NCBI RefSeq assembly: GCF_902833145.1
Contig: NZ_CADFEN010000010.1
Location: 124,001 to 188,000, forward strand
DNA: 64,000 nt
DNA from: Burkholderia sp. BCC0506
GTDB taxonomy: Bacteria > Pseudomonadota > Gammaproteobacteria > Burkholderiales > Burkholderiaceae
Reading direction: 5' to 3'
The notes under the pieces were generated by a model. That model was not told the origin of the DNA and did no database searches. It worked only from the letters and a program-made list of their open reading frames with translations. Shown here one piece after another: positions 29,408 to 38,539 of the stretch (the first letter of the stretch is position 1; every line of letters starts with the position of its first letter). The translations under genes were made by a program, and so were the position numbers.

Positions 29408-30184
29408 TTACTGGTAAGGGTTCGGGAAACCCAGCTTCGCGAGGATGTCGACTTCGAGCGCTTCCATTTCGGCCGCATCCTCGTCGCTGGTCTCGTGGTC
29501 GTAGCCCTGCGCGTGCAGCGCGCCGTGCACCAGCAGGTGCGCGTAATGGGCCATGAGCGGCTTGTCCTGGTCGTGCGCTTCCTTCTCGACGACCGGGCAG
29601 CACAGCACGAGGTCGCCGATCACGGTGCCGTCGGGCGCCGCGTCGTACGCGAAGGTCAGCACGTTGGTCGGATAGTCCTTGTGGCGGTAGCCGGCGTTCA
29701 GCGTACGGCCTTCGTTTTCGCCGACGAAGCGCACGGTGAGCTGCGCGCTCGCGAACAGCGCCGGCTCGAGCCATTCGGCGATCAGCTTGCGTTTGGGCAG
29801 CGTCTTGCGCACGTCGCTCGTGATCTCGTCGCCGTACTGCACGGACAGGTCGAGTTCCAGCGCGCGCGGCTCGTTTTCGGGGTCGTCCTCGCGCGGCGCG
29901 AACTCGGCGCCGACGTGCAGCGTCACGCTGTCGTAGTGCTCGGGTTGCAGCGCGAGCTTCGCGCGCATCGCCGGATCGCTGTGCTGCGCGACGATCGCGA
30001 CCGCCGCGTCGCCCGAGCTGCCCGACAGGTCGAACATCAGGCTGCGGCCGTCCGGGAAGTCGATCCGCAGCCCTTGCGCGTTGACGGTGCGGGCTTTGCC
30101 CTTCGCGTCGAACAGCGAAAGGCGGGGGGATTCGGGCGCGGCGGACTGGGCGCGACCGGACTTGCGGGAACGGGAGGATTTCAT
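29408..30184 (-). CDS. ybeY: endoribonuclease/rRNA maturation factor YbeY with N-terminal extension
   Basis: Zinc endoribonuclease for 16S rRNA 3' end maturation and ribosome quality control. The zinc motif is [11 protein letters not shown], in full His-x3-His-x5-His. The YbeY domain occupies only the C-terminal 150 residues or so of this 258-residue reading. Ahead of it is an extra, plausibly folded segment (about 20-100: [18 protein letters not shown] and onward). Starting at Met73 would give about 186 residues, close to the family norm. I kept the long form because its composition looks coding and it begins behind a candidate promoter, but the start is uncertain. It is the core partner of PhoH, encoded upstream. 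Confidence 0.85.
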   Translation of the reverse strand: MKSSRSRKSGRAQSAAPESPRLSLFDAKGKARTVNAQGLRIDFPDGRSLMFDLSGSSGDAAVAIVAQHSDPAMRAKLALQPEHYDSVTLHVGAEFAPREDDPENEPRALELDLSVQYGDEITSDVRKTLPKRKLIAEWLEPALFASAQLTVRFVGENEGRTLNAGYRHKDYPTNVLTFAYDAAPDGTVIGDLVLCCPVVEKEAHDQDKPLMAHYAHLLVHGALHAQGYDHETSDEDAAEMEALEVDILAKLGFPNPYQ

Positions 30185-30211
30185 GACGCGTGCGGCGATT
30201 GGGACGCGTTG

Positions 30212-30223
30212 AGGATACACCAA
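30212..30223 (-). promoter_or_regulatory. candidate promoter core before ybeY (12-mer shared with corC)
   Basis: The minus strand reads TTGGTGTATCCT 28-39 bases before the ybeY start. The identical 12-mer occurs at 28332-28343, 48-59 bases before corC. TATCCT could be a -10 hexamer in both. It lies just downstream of the phoH terminator, where a new promoter would be needed. Confidence 0.35.
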
Positions 30224-30265
30224 ACGGCCGATCGCGCCCGAATTCGACCGGGCGGCGCGCGGCCG

Positions 30266-30300
30266 AAAAAAAGCCCGGCGCGCCGTCTGGCGGGCCGGGC
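30266..30300 (-). terminator. Rho-independent terminator after phoH
   Basis: A 12-bp stem with one mismatch and a four-base loop, followed on the minus strand by seven T. It should separate miaB-phoH from ybeY at least partly. Confidence 0.82.
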
Positions 30301-30333
30301 CGGCTAGCCGGGCAGCGCGTGGCGCGCCGCCGC

Positions 30334-31380
30334 TCAGCCGTCCTGGTGCTGCGCGTGGAATTCGTCGTACGCCTCGACGATGCGCGCGACGAGCGGATGG
30401 CGCACCACGTCCGCGCTCGTGAAGCGCGTGAGCGCGATGCCGCGCACGCCGCCGAGCACCTGCTGCGCCTCGACGAGGCCGCTCTTGTGGCCGCGCGGCA
30501 GGTCGACCTGGCTCGTGTCGCCGGTCACGACCGCCTTCGAGCCGAAGCCGATCCGCGTGAGGAACATCTTCATCTGCTCGGGCGTCGTGTTCTGCGCCTC
30601 GTCGAGGATGATGAACGCGTGGTTCAGCGTGCGGCCGCGCATGTACGCGAGCGGTGCGATCTCGATCATCTGGCGCTCGAACATCTTGGCCGTCTTGTCG
30701 AAGCCGAGCAGGTCGTACAGCGCGTCGTACAGCGGGCGCAGGTACGGGTCGACCTTCTGCGCGAGATCGCCCGGCAGGAAGCCGAGCCGCTCGCCGGCCT
30801 CGACGGCCGGGCGCGTCAGCACGATCCGCTTGACCTGGTCGCGCTCGAGCGCGTCGACCGCGCACGCGACCGCGAGGTAGGTCTTGCCGGTGCCGGCCGG
30901 CCCGATGCCGAACGTCACGTCGTGCGACAGGATCTGCTTCAGGTATTCACGCTGGGCGGGCGTGCGCCCGCGCAGGTCGGCGCGCCGCGTGTAGAGCTTC
31001 GGTGCCGGCTCTTCGTCCGGCTCGTCGGCGTCGAGGTGCACGACGGGCTCGTCGAACGGATGGTCGGGGTCGCCGCGAAAGCGCACGTCGAGCGTGTCCT
31101 GGCGGCCGTTGCCGGCCGTGTGGCGCACTTCGACCAGCGCGAGCTGGATGTCGTCGACCGACAGCGGATCGCGCGCGCGGTTGTAGAAGTTTTCGAGCGC
31201 GGCGAGCGCGAGCTTGGCGCCGCGCCCGCGGATCGTGATCCGGTGGCCGCGCCGCGCGAGCGTGACGTCGAGCGCCTGTTCGATCTGCCGCAGGTTTTCG
31301 TCGAGCGGGCCGCAGAGGTTGGCGAGGCGCGCGTTGTCGTCGCGCGGGGCGGTGAATTCCAGTGCTTGGACGGTCTTCAA
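30334..31380 (-). CDS. PhoH-family ATPase (PhoL/YbeZ)
   Basis: Cytoplasmic P-loop ATPase of 348 residues. A KH-like N-terminal region is followed by the ATPase with Walker [12 protein letters not shown] and Walker [10 protein letters not shown]. In E. coli the homologue YbeZ works with YbeY in ribosome and RNA metabolism, which fits the neighbour. The start codon is TTG at 31380; no ATG or GTG lies close, and AGGAG is about 12 bases upstream, longer than usual. It lies 36 bp behind miaB. Confidence 0.9.
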   Translation of the reverse strand: MKTVQALEFTAPRDDNARLANLCGPLDENLRQIEQALDVTLARRGHRITIRGRGAKLALAALENFYNRARDPLSVDDIQLALVEVRHTAGNGRQDTLDVRFRGDPDHPFDEPVVHLDADEPDEEPAPKLYTRRADLRGRTPAQREYLKQILSHDVTFGIGPAGTGKTYLAVACAVDALERDQVKRIVLTRPAVEAGERLGFLPGDLAQKVDPYLRPLYDALYDLLGFDKTAKMFERQMIEIAPLAYMRGRTLNHAFIILDEAQNTTPEQMKMFLTRIGFGSKAVVTGDTSQVDLPRGHKSGLVEAQQVLGGVRGIALTRFTSADVVRHPLVARIVEAYDEFHAQHQDG

Positions 31381-31416
31381 AGTAGCGTCGGGCTCCTGTC
31401 GGGCGTCGGTCGGGCG

Positions 31417-32790
31417 TCAGTGGGTGGCCGCGCTCGCGTCGTCGCTGACGAGCACGAGCTCGCCGCGCAGCGAGTGCGGGTACGCATGGTTGATCTTCAC
31501 GTCGATCATCTGGCCGATCAGGCGCGGGTGCGACGCGAGCGGCGCCGGGAAATTCACGACCCGGTTGTTCTCGGTGCGGCCCGCGAGCTCGTTCGGGTCC
31601 TTGCGCGACGGGCCCTCGACGAGGATCCGCTCGACCTTCCCGACCATCGACTGGCTGATGCGCGCGACGTTCTCCTCGATCGTCGCCTGCAGATGTTGCA
31701 GGCGTTTGAGCTTCACTTCGCGCGGCGTGTCGTCGGCGAGGTTCGCGGCCGGCGTGCCGGGGCGCGGGCTGTAGATGAACGAGAAGCTGGTGTCGTAGCC
31801 CATCTCGTGCACGAGCGCCATCATCTTGTCGAAATCCTCCTCGGTCTCGCCGGGGAAGCCGACGATCATGTCGGTCGACAGCGACAGGTCGGGGCGGATC
31901 GCGCGCAGCTTGCGGATCACCGACTTGTATTCGAGCACCGTGTAGCCGCGCTTCATCGCCATCAGGATGCGGTCGGAGCCATGCTGGACCGGCAGGTGCA
32001 GGTGGCTCACGAGCTTCGGCACCTTCGCGTACGTGTCGATCAGGCGCTGCGTGAATTCCTTCGGATGCGACGTCGTGTAGCGGATCCGCTCGATGCCGGG
32101 GATGTCGGCCACATATTCGATCAGCGTCGCGAAATCGGCGATCTCGGACGAGCCGGCCGCCAGCGCGCCGCGGTAGGCGTTCACGTTCTGGCCGAGCAGC
32201 GTGACTTCGCGCACGCCCTGGTCGGCAAGGCCGGCCACTTCGGTCAGCACGTCGTCGAGCGGGCGCGACACTTCATCGCCGCGCGTGTACGGCACGACGC
32301 AGTAGCTGCAGTACTTCGAGCAGCCTTCCATGATCGACACGAACGCGCTCGGCCCCTCGACGCGCGCGGGCGGCAGGTGGTCGAACTTCTCGATTTCGGG
32401 GAACGTGATGTCGACCTGCGCGCGGCCGCTCGCGCGGCGCGCGTCGATCATCTGCGGCAGGCGGTGCAGGGTCTGCGGGCCGAACACGAGGTCGACGTAC
32501 GGCGCGCGCGACACGATCGACGCGCCTTCCTGGCTCGCCACGCAGCCGCCGACGCCGATCAGCAGGCCCGGCTTCGCTTCCTTCAGCTCGCGCACGCGGC
32601 CGAGATCGGAGAACACCTTCTCCTGCGCTTTTTCACGCACCGAGCACGTGTTGAACAGGATGATGTCCGCGTCTTCGGGCGTGTCGGTCTTTTCGAGGCC
32701 TTCGGCCGCATTGAGCACGTCCACCATCTTGTCCGAGTCGTACTCGTTCATCTGGCAGCCGAAGGTCTTTACGTAAACTTTCTTGGTCAT
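31417..32790 (-). CDS. miaB: tRNA-2-methylthio-N6-dimethylallyladenosine synthase
   Basis: Radical-SAM methylthiotransferase of 457 residues that completes ms2i6A at tRNA position 37. The N-terminal cluster cysteines are in [21 protein letters not shown] and VGGCVA; the radical-SAM triad is CSKYCSYC; a TRAM domain ends the protein. It is the first gene of the long minus-strand run that ends at lnt. Confidence 0.95.
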   Translation of the reverse strand: MTKKVYVKTFGCQMNEYDSDKMVDVLNAAEGLEKTDTPEDADIILFNTCSVREKAQEKVFSDLGRVRELKEAKPGLLIGVGGCVASQEGASIVSRAPYVDLVFGPQTLHRLPQMIDARRASGRAQVDITFPEIEKFDHLPPARVEGPSAFVSIMEGCSKYCSYCVVPYTRGDEVSRPLDDVLTEVAGLADQGVREVTLLGQNVNAYRGALAAGSSEIADFATLIEYVADIPGIERIRYTTSHPKEFTQRLIDTYAKVPKLVSHLHLPVQHGSDRILMAMKRGYTVLEYKSVIRKLRAIRPDLSLSTDMIVGFPGETEEDFDKMMALVHEMGYDTSFSFIYSPRPGTPAANLADDTPREVKLKRLQHLQATIEENVARISQSMVGKVERILVEGPSRKDPNELAGRTENNRVVNFPAPLASHPRLIGQMIDVKINHAYPHSLRGELVLVSDDASAATH

Positions 32791-33002
32791 GGGGATTCGC
32801 CGTTCGCAGTGGTTGACCTGGGGGCGTCGTCAAGGGTGAGTCGGGACGGCCGCGCGCGGCACGCGAATCGCGCGCGGCGGGCGGAAAGAGGCCGTCGGGA
32901 AAGCCTTCCATTATAGCTTTTCACGCCGAGACGGACGGGTGGCCGGTTGCGGGCGCACCACGCGCGATCGAGGGTTTCGACCCCTCGATGGCAGGCCGGC
33001 CG

Positions 33003-33935
33003 TCATCGGCACGCGTTCAGCAGGTCGTCGAGCGCGGCTTCCTCGCGCGCGAAGCGTTCGGCGAGAAAGTCGAGCAGCACGCGCACGCGCGGCGCCATGT
33101 AGCGCTTGCTGTGATAGATCGCGTGCAGCGGCGCGTCCTGGTGCCGCCACTCGGGCAGCAGCACGCGCAGCCGGCCCGCACGGACGTCGTCGGCGATGTC
33201 CCACAGCGATTTCAGCGCAATGCCGTGGCCGCGCAGCGTCCATTCGCGCGTGAGGCCGCCGTCGTTGGTCTCGAATGCGGTCGACACGGGCACCGTGTGG
33301 ATCTGCACTTCGTCGCCGCGCGTGAAGTGCCAGGTGTTCATCGGGCCGGACGCGATCGTGATCACGTTGCACGGAAAGCGGGCCAGATCGTGCGGATCGG
33401 CCGGCACGCCATGGCGCTCGACGAACGACGGCGCCGCGCACAGCACGCGCCGGTTGGCCGCGAGCCGGCGGGCGATCAGCGCGCCGTCGGGCGGCGCGGC
33501 GAAGCGGATCGCGAGGTCGATCTCGTCCTGCCACAGATTCGACGACGAATCGGACGCCGTCAGCGAGAACGTGACGCCCGGATGCAGCGTCGTGAATTCG
33601 TCGAGCCAGTCGAGCAGCTGGTGGCGGCCGAAATCGGACGTCGACGACAGGCGCACCTTGCCGCTCACGACGTTGCGGCCTTCCTGCAGCATCGCGTCCG
33701 CGTCGTCGAGCGCCTGCAGCGCCTGGCGGCAGCAGTTCAGGTACAGCTTGCCTTCGTCGGTGAGCCGCAATTGCCGCGTCGAGCGTTCGAACAGCCGCGT
33801 CGCGATCTTCGCCTCGAGCTTCGCGAGCCGCGCGCTCGCGGCGGCCGGCGTGAGGTTCAGCTTGCGTCCGGCGGCGGACAGGCTGCCCAGTTCCGCCGCC
33901 TCGACGAACAGCCGGATGTCGCCCAGTCGGTCCAT
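33003..33935 (-). CDS. LysR-family transcriptional regulator
   Basis: Regulator of 310 residues with an N-terminal winged helix-turn-helix (DIRLFVEAAELGSLSAAGRKLNLTPAAASARLAKLE) and a periplasmic-binding-type effector domain. It is divergent from an MFS transporter gene 145 bp away and very likely controls it. I chose the ATG at 33935 rather than one 15 codons upstream, because the longer form would run through a perfect inverted repeat that looks like the operator. The effector is unknown. Confidence 0.85.
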   Translation of the reverse strand: MDRLGDIRLFVEAAELGSLSAAGRKLNLTPAAASARLAKLEAKIATRLFERSTRQLRLTDEGKLYLNCCRQALQALDDADAMLQEGRNVVSGKVRLSSTSDFGRHQLLDWLDEFTTLHPGVTFSLTASDSSSNLWQDEIDLAIRFAAPPDGALIARRLAANRRVLCAAPSFVERHGVPADPHDLARFPCNVITIASGPMNTWHFTRGDEVQIHTVPVSTAFETNDGGLTREWTLRGHGIALKSLWDIADDVRAGRLRVLLPEWRHQDAPLHAIYHSKRYMAPRVRVLLDFLAERFAREEAALDDLLNACR

Positions 33936-33951
33936 GCGATTTTCCAGAAAT

Positions 33952-33970
33952 ATTTGAAAATGGTTCAAAT
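33952..33970. promoter_or_regulatory. candidate LysR operator
   Basis: A perfect inverted repeat ATTTGAA-AATGG-TTCAAAT containing a T-N11-A core as expected for LysR proteins. It lies 17 bases before the regulator start and about 110 before the transporter gene. A further partial half-site (ATCAAATA) is about 15 bases on. Confidence 0.55.
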
Positions 33971-34080
33971 GACGCGCCAATTATCAAATATAGGCGTCTT
34001 CGGGACAATGCGCGCACATCCCGCTTTCTTGTGCGGTGCGGCACCGATCGGGCGCCGGCCGCCGCCTTCCGGAGAACGTC

Positions 34081-35256
34081 ATGCCCATTCCGTTACTGGC
34101 GCTCGCGATCAGCGCCTTCGCCATCGGCACCACCGAATTCATCATCATGGGCCTGCTGCCCGAAGTCGCGCACGACCTGGCCGTGTCGCTGCCGTCGGCC
34201 GGCCTGCTCGTCACCGGCTACGCGCTCGGCGTCGCGGTCGGCGCGCCGCTGCTCGCGGTGCTGACGAGCCGCATGCCGCGCAAGGCCGCGCTGCAGTTGC
34301 TGATGGCGATCTTCATCGTCGGCAACGTGCTGTGCGCGACCGCGTCCGGCTACGCGATGCTGATGGTCGCGCGCGTCGTCACGTCGTTCGCGCACGGCTC
34401 GTTCTTCGGCATCGGCGCGGTGGTCGCCGCGTCGCTCGTGCCGGCCGACAAGCGCGCGAGCGCGATCGCGCTGATGTTCACCGGGCTCACGCTGTCGAAC
34501 GTGCTCGGCGTGCCGTTCGGCACGTTCGTCGGCCAGGTGCTCGGCTGGCGCGCGTCGTTCTGGATCGTCGCCGCGCTCGGCGTGCTCGCGCTCGGCGGCG
34601 TGGCCGCGCTGGTGCCGAACCGCCACGACAGCGGGCCGGTCGGCCTCGGCCACGAAGTGCGCGTGCTGAAGGAGCCGCAGGTGTGGCTCGCGCTGCTGAT
34701 GACCGTGCTCGGCTTCGGCGGCGTGTTCGTCGTGTTCACCTACATCGCGCCGATTCTCGAGACCGTATCGGGCTATTCGCCGCGCGCGGTCGCGCTGATC
34801 CTCGTGCTGTTCGGCGCGGGGCTGACGGTCGGCAACACGATCGGCGGCAAGCTCGCCGATCGCGCGCTGATGCCGTCGCTGATCGCGATCCTCGTCGCGC
34901 TGATGGCCGTGATGGCCGTGTTCGCGAAGACGAGCCACCTGCCGGTCGCGGCCGCCGTCACCGTATTCGTCTGGGGGATCGCCGCGTTCGCGACGGTGCC
35001 GCCGCTGCAGGCGCGCGTGGTCGAGAAGGCCGCGAGCGCGCCGCATCTCGCGTCGACGCTGAACATCGGCGCGTTCAACGTCGGCAATGCGGGCGGCGCG
35101 TGGCTCGGGGGCCTCGCGCTGGAACACGGCTTCGCGCTCGATGCGCTGCCGTGGGTCGCGGTCGCGGTGACGTTCGCGGCGCTGGTCGTCACGTGGCTCG
35201 CGATGCGGCTCGACGCACGCGGCCCGGCACGCGGCGCGGCGCCGGCGGCGCAGTGA
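34081..35256 (+). CDS. MFS transporter, DHA1 drug/metabolite:H+ antiporter type
   Basis: Inner-membrane protein of 391 residues with twelve predicted hydrophobic segments. FAIGTTEFIIMGLLPEVA in helix 1 and ARVVTSFAHGSFFGIG in helix 4 are typical of the AraJ/YdeA/YdhP subgroup of sugar, nucleoside and drug exporters. GGAGAACGTC precedes the ATG. It is probably regulated by the divergent LysR protein. The substrate cannot be read from the sequence. Confidence 0.85.
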   Translation: MPIPLLALAISAFAIGTTEFIIMGLLPEVAHDLAVSLPSAGLLVTGYALGVAVGAPLLAVLTSRMPRKAALQLLMAIFIVGNVLCATASGYAMLMVARVVTSFAHGSFFGIGAVVAASLVPADKRASAIALMFTGLTLSNVLGVPFGTFVGQVLGWRASFWIVAALGVLALGGVAALVPNRHDSGPVGLGHEVRVLKEPQVWLALLMTVLGFGGVFVVFTYIAPILETVSGYSPRAVALILVLFGAGLTVGNTIGGKLADRALMPSLIAILVALMAVMAVFAKTSHLPVAAAVTVFVWGIAAFATVPPLQARVVEKAASAPHLASTLNIGAFNVGNAGGAWLGGLALEHGFALDALPWVAVAVTFAALVVTWLAMRLDARGPARGAAPAAQ

Positions 35257-35474
35257 GCGGCGCCACGGCGCGCTGACGGCGACGCCATAGCGGCGGGAAA
35301 AGGTTCGCGAGAAACGCATTCCTCCGCGATGCTGATAACGGTGTGAAGATAACTTCGTTTGCCCGTGCCAGGCCGGGTGATAGCGTCTCGATACGCGCCA
35401 ATGACCGGCGCAACCCGATTCCGATTCCGGCTTACCCCCTACGCAGGGCCGCACGGCGGCCCGGAGGCAATGCT

Positions 35475-36161
35475 ATGTCTTCATCCCTGGCGCTCGTGCG
35501 CGACGTGTCTTCCTTCGAGTCCGGTAATGCCGCCGACCTGCGCGCGTCCGCGTCGCTCGACGCGCTCGAGCAGGTCGTCGGCGTGAACCTCGCGCGCTTG
35601 CGCGCCGAGCGGCAACTGTCGCTCGATGCGCTCGCGCGGTTGTCCGGCGTGTCCCGCGCGATGCTCGCGCAGATCGAATCGGCGCGCAGCGTGCCGTCGA
35701 TCAAGGTGCTCTGCAAGATCGCCGCGGCGCTGAAGGTGTCGGTCGCCGCGTTCCTGCGGCGCCACGCGGTGAACGGTTTCGAGCACCTGGCGGCCGAGCG
35801 CGCGTCGCGCGTCGTCAGCTCGAACGGCCGCTTCTCGGCCCGTGCGCTGTACCCGGAAGGCGAGCCGGCCGCGGCCGAATTCCACGAACTGCGGATCGCG
35901 CCGTTGCATACGGAGCCCGGCGCGCGCCGCGCACCGGGCACGACGGTCAACCTGGTCGTCAGCGAAGGCACGCTCGAAGTGAGCGTGCACGATCGCCGCC
36001 AGTTGCTCGCGACGGGCGATGCGATCGTGTTCGATGCCGACCAGCCGTACAGCCTGCGCAACCCGGGCGACAGCGAAGCGCGGGCGTTCCGCGTGACGGT
36101 GAGCCCCGAGGTGCCGCCGCGCTGGCTCGTGCCCGACGCGGCGCACGCGGCTGCCAACTGA
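35475..36161 (+). CDS. XRE-family regulator with C-terminal cupin sensor
   Basis: Protein of 228 residues. A lambda-repressor-type helix-turn-helix occupies about 35-95 (LSLDALARLSGVSRAMLAQI) and a small cupin barrel about 140-215 (GDAIVFDADQPYSLRNPGD). Such proteins sense a small molecule and often control amine, amino-acid or transporter genes. GGAGG stands seven bases before the ATG. There is no obvious partner: the MFS gene is 218 bp upstream on the same strand and the ribB riboswitch is downstream, so its target may be itself or elsewhere. Confidence 0.85.
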   Translation: MSSSLALVRDVSSFESGNAADLRASASLDALEQVVGVNLARLRAERQLSLDALARLSGVSRAMLAQIESARSVPSIKVLCKIAAALKVSVAAFLRRHAVNGFEHLAAERASRVVSSNGRFSARALYPEGEPAAAEFHELRIAPLHTEPGARRAPGTTVNLVVSEGTLEVSVHDRRQLLATGDAIVFDADQPYSLRNPGDSEARAFRVTVSPEVPPRWLVPDAAHAAAN

Positions 36162-36353
36162 TCGTGCAGGCCGCGCGAAGCGACTGCGTTCCCGGGTTGT
36201 CGCGGGATCGCGGGGCGGTCCGCCGGCCATGCGGACGATGCCGTTAGACGGAGTCGTCAGTCAGGTTTTACGGGTAGCGGGCTGCGCGTCGCGCGCGGCT
36301 GTTGTATGCTTGGCCCGCCGGTCACGGGGCGTTCCCGTCCGGCAATCAGTGCG

Positions 36354-36495
36354 TCTTCAGGGCGGGGCGAAATTCCCCACCGGCGGTAGGCTGGCGTAAG
36401 CCGGCGAGCCCGCGAGCGCCCGCGCATTCCGCGCGGGGTCAGCAGATCTGGTCGAATGCCAGAGCCGACGGTCACAGTCCGGATGAGAGAAGATG
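36354..36495 (+). ncRNA. FMN riboswitch (RFN element)
   Basis: The conserved RFN blocks are all present in order: GGGCGGGGCGAAATTCCCCA and CCGGCGGTA at the 5' side, GCCCGCGAGCGC, GGTCAGCAGATCTGGT, GCCAGAGCCGACGGTCA, and the closing AGTCCGGATGAGAGAAGA. It lies 120 bases before ribB and should switch the gene off when FMN is plentiful. Confidence 0.95.
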
Positions 36496-36519
36496 TGCAG
36501 ATAGTCATGTCCGTCAGGG

Positions 36520-36560
36520 CCGCTTCGCGCTGCGTGCGAAGCGGGTTGTCGTTCTGTCTG
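36520..36560 (+). terminator. probable riboswitch-controlled terminator before ribB
   Basis: A 9-bp stem CCGCTTCGC/GCGAAGCGG with a seven-base loop (36520-36544), followed by a T-rich stretch rather than a pure T run. It is placed 25 bases after the FMN aptamer, where an expression platform is expected, and upstream of the ribB ribosome site GAGGAG. Confidence 0.6.
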
Positions 36561-36616
36561 TTTGCAATGCCCTGAAACGTTTTTCGCCCAAATCGTATTT
36601 GCGAGGAGCGTTTCAC

Positions 36617-37327
36617 ATGTCCTTGATGTCCGTTTCGTCGGCACCCGCCGACGCCTTTGCCGATCTCCCGTTGCTGGATTCCGAACCGGTGCCGCCGCGC
36701 ATCGCCGCCGCGCTCGACGCGATGCGCGCGGGCCGCGCGGTCGTGCTGCAGGACGACCACGACCGCGAGAACGAGGCCGACCTGATCGTCGCCGCCGAGC
36801 GCATCACGCCCGAGACGATGGCGCTGCTGATTCGCGAGTGCAGCGGCATCGTGTGCCTGTGCTTGACCGACGACACGGTGCGCGCGCTCGAGCTGCCGCC
36901 GATGGTGCAGACCAACGAAAGCCGTAATGGCACCGCGTTCACGGTGTCGATCGAGGCGCGCGAAGGCGTGCATACCGGCGTGTCGGCCGCCGATCGCGTG
37001 ACGACGATCCGCGCGGCGATCGCCGACGGCGCGAAGCCGCACGACATCGTGCGCCCCGGCCACGTGTTTCCGTTGCGTGCGCAACCGGGCGGCGTGCTGG
37101 CGCGCCGCGGGCACACCGAAGGCACGGTCGACCTGTCGATCCTCGCGGGCCTGAAGCCGGCCGGCGTGCTGTGCGAGCTGATGAATCCGGACGGCACGAT
37201 GACGCGCGGCGACGATGTCGAACGCTTCGCGCAACGTCACGGGCTGCCGATGCTGACGATTGCCGAACTCGTCGAATTCCGCGAAGCGCTGGCGGCGGCG
37301 CGCGAATGCTGCGTCAGCGAGGCGTGA
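36617..37327 (+). CDS. ribB: 3,4-dihydroxy-2-butanone 4-phosphate synthase
   Basis: Protein of 236 residues of riboflavin synthesis that turns ribulose 5-phosphate into dihydroxybutanone phosphate and formate. The metal and substrate loop is [11 protein letters not shown], and [17 protein letters not shown] carries the catalytic histidine. There is no GTP cyclohydrolase II domain, so this is a stand-alone RibB, presumably an FMN-regulated second copy beside the ribBA of the main rib operon (inference). The start is the ATG at 36617, with GAGGAG upstream. Confidence 0.93.
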   Translation: MSLMSVSSAPADAFADLPLLDSEPVPPRIAAALDAMRAGRAVVLQDDHDRENEADLIVAAERITPETMALLIRECSGIVCLCLTDDTVRALELPPMVQTNESRNGTAFTVSIEAREGVHTGVSAADRVTTIRAAIADGAKPHDIVRPGHVFPLRAQPGGVLARRGHTEGTVDLSILAGLKPAGVLCELMNPDGTMTRGDDVERFAQRHGLPMLTIAELVEFREALAAARECCVSEA

Positions 37328-37506
37328 CGCGGCGAGCGGATCGTGGCGACGGCCCCGTGCGTCGCGCAAGGCACGGATGCGGGCGCACCGCCATGCAGGC
37401 CGGCGTACGCAAAATGGACATTCGGTGATGTTCGTCGCCCGGATCGCTACCTAGACTCTCCACTCCCGAGGACGTCGACACGTTGTCCGCCGACTTTGGG
37501 AGCGTG

Positions 37507-37526
37507 GCCGGCACGCGCGTGCCGGC
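37507..37526. repeat. perfect 20-bp palindrome upstream of the double-glycine peptide gene
   Basis: GCCGGCAC-GCGC-GTGCCGGC, 28 bases before the ATG of the small peptide gene. There is no T tract, so it is not a standard terminator; it could be an operator or an mRNA hairpin near the ribosome site. Confidence 0.5.
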
Positions 37527-37554
37527 GATCATTCAATCGATGGAGAGAAGACTC

Positions 37555-37746
37555 ATGCGTGAAATTCGCGATGCGGAGTGCCGCTACGTATCCGGCGGCG
37601 TCGACATGTCGGGTGTCCGGCCAACGCCGATGCCTACCGCGCGGCCGAGCCCGCTCGGCGACATTCTGGCGAAGATCGGCAATTGGCTGAACGGTCGGGC
37701 AAGCGGTACTAGCCGGCCCCCCGTTCGCCCGATCGGCAAGATCTGA
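37555..37746 (+). CDS. 63-residue peptide with a double-glycine leader (putative bacteriocin/microcin-like or signalling peptide)
   Basis: The N-terminus MREIRDAECRYVSGG fits the M-R-E-[IL]...V-S-G-G leader of class II bacteriocins and of peptides exported by C39-peptidase ABC transporters. The predicted core after Gly15 has 48 residues, net charge about +5, eight prolines grouped near both ends (RPTPMPTARPSP; RPPVRPIGK) and an amphipathic-looking middle (LGDILAKIGNWLNG). GGAG stands nine bases before the ATG. No C39 peptidase transporter, modification enzyme or immunity gene lies in this window, so it is an orphan. It could be an antimicrobial, a signalling peptide or a relict. I know no named family. 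Confidence 0.6.
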   Translation: MREIRDAECRYVSGGVDMSGVRPTPMPTARPSPLGDILAKIGNWLNGRASGTSRPPVRPIGKI

Positions 37747-37852
37747 CGAATCGGCGGCCTGACGGCGGCTACCGGCAGTTTCCCGCGGGTACCATTGCAC
37801 GCCGCCGGGCCCGTCGGCGCGCGGCGGCGCGCCATTCGACCGCCGCCGCGTA

Positions 37853-38539
37853 TCAGGACTGCACGTCGCCGAATTCGCCGCGCATGCCGGCTTCGACGAG
37901 CGCCGGCAGTTCGTCCATGTTGCGCATGATCCGCGTGATGCCCATCGCGCGCAGCGCGTCCGCGTAGTTGTCGGGGATGTGGCTCGCGCCGACGAACGCG
38001 ATCGTCTTCATCCCGGCCGCGCGCGCGGCATTCAATCCCGAGATGCTGTCCTCGACGACGACGCAGCGCGCCGGCGCGACGCCGAGCGTCTGCGCCGCGT
38101 GCAGGTAGACGTCGGGGTAGGGCTTCGGCCGCGCGACCTGTTCGGAGCTGAACACCCGCTCGCCGAAGATCTCGGTGAGCGACGCGCGCTTGAGCGAGCT
38201 GCGCACGCGCACGAGCCGGCTGTTCGACACGACGGCGGCCGGCAGCGTGACCTTCAGCAGTGCGTCGCGCACGCCGCCGATCGGCGCGAGCGATTGCGCG
38301 AGCGCGACTTCGATGTTGTGCTCGATGGTCTCGATGAAGTTGGCGGGCATCTCGATTCCGAAGCGGGCTTCGATGCCGGTGAGGAAACGCGACGTCTGCT
38401 GCCCGAATGCCGACTTCGCGGCGGCTTCGAAATCGAGGTTCGGGAACGTGGCGGACAGCGTGTCGAGCAGCACGCGGTCGGCGATGACTTCGCTGTCGAC
38501 GAGCACGCCGTCGCAGTCGCAGATGAGGTGATCGAGCAT
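37853..38539 (-). CDS. HAD-superfamily phosphatase (beta-phosphoglucomutase/phosphatase type)
   Basis: Protein of 228 residues. The HAD motifs are complete: nucleophile DCDGVLVDSE, VVSNS, the lysine in ARPKPYPDVY and VVEDSISGL. It belongs to the subgroup with a helical cap that acts on sugar or polyol phosphates. It is the last gene of the isomerase-isomerase-dehydrogenase run on the minus strand, 191 bp behind the dehydrogenase; no gene was seen in that gap. A role in clearing a phosphorylated intermediate is inference. Confidence 0.82.
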   Translation of the reverse strand: MLDHLICDCDGVLVDSEVIADRVLLDTLSATFPNLDFEAAAKSAFGQQTSRFLTGIEARFGIEMPANFIETIEHNIEVALAQSLAPIGGVRDALLKVTLPAAVVSNSRLVRVRSSLKRASLTEIFGERVFSSEQVARPKPYPDVYLHAAQTLGVAPARCVVVEDSISGLNAARAAGMKTIAFVGASHIPDNYADALRAMGITRIMRNMDELPALVEAGMRGEFGDVQS

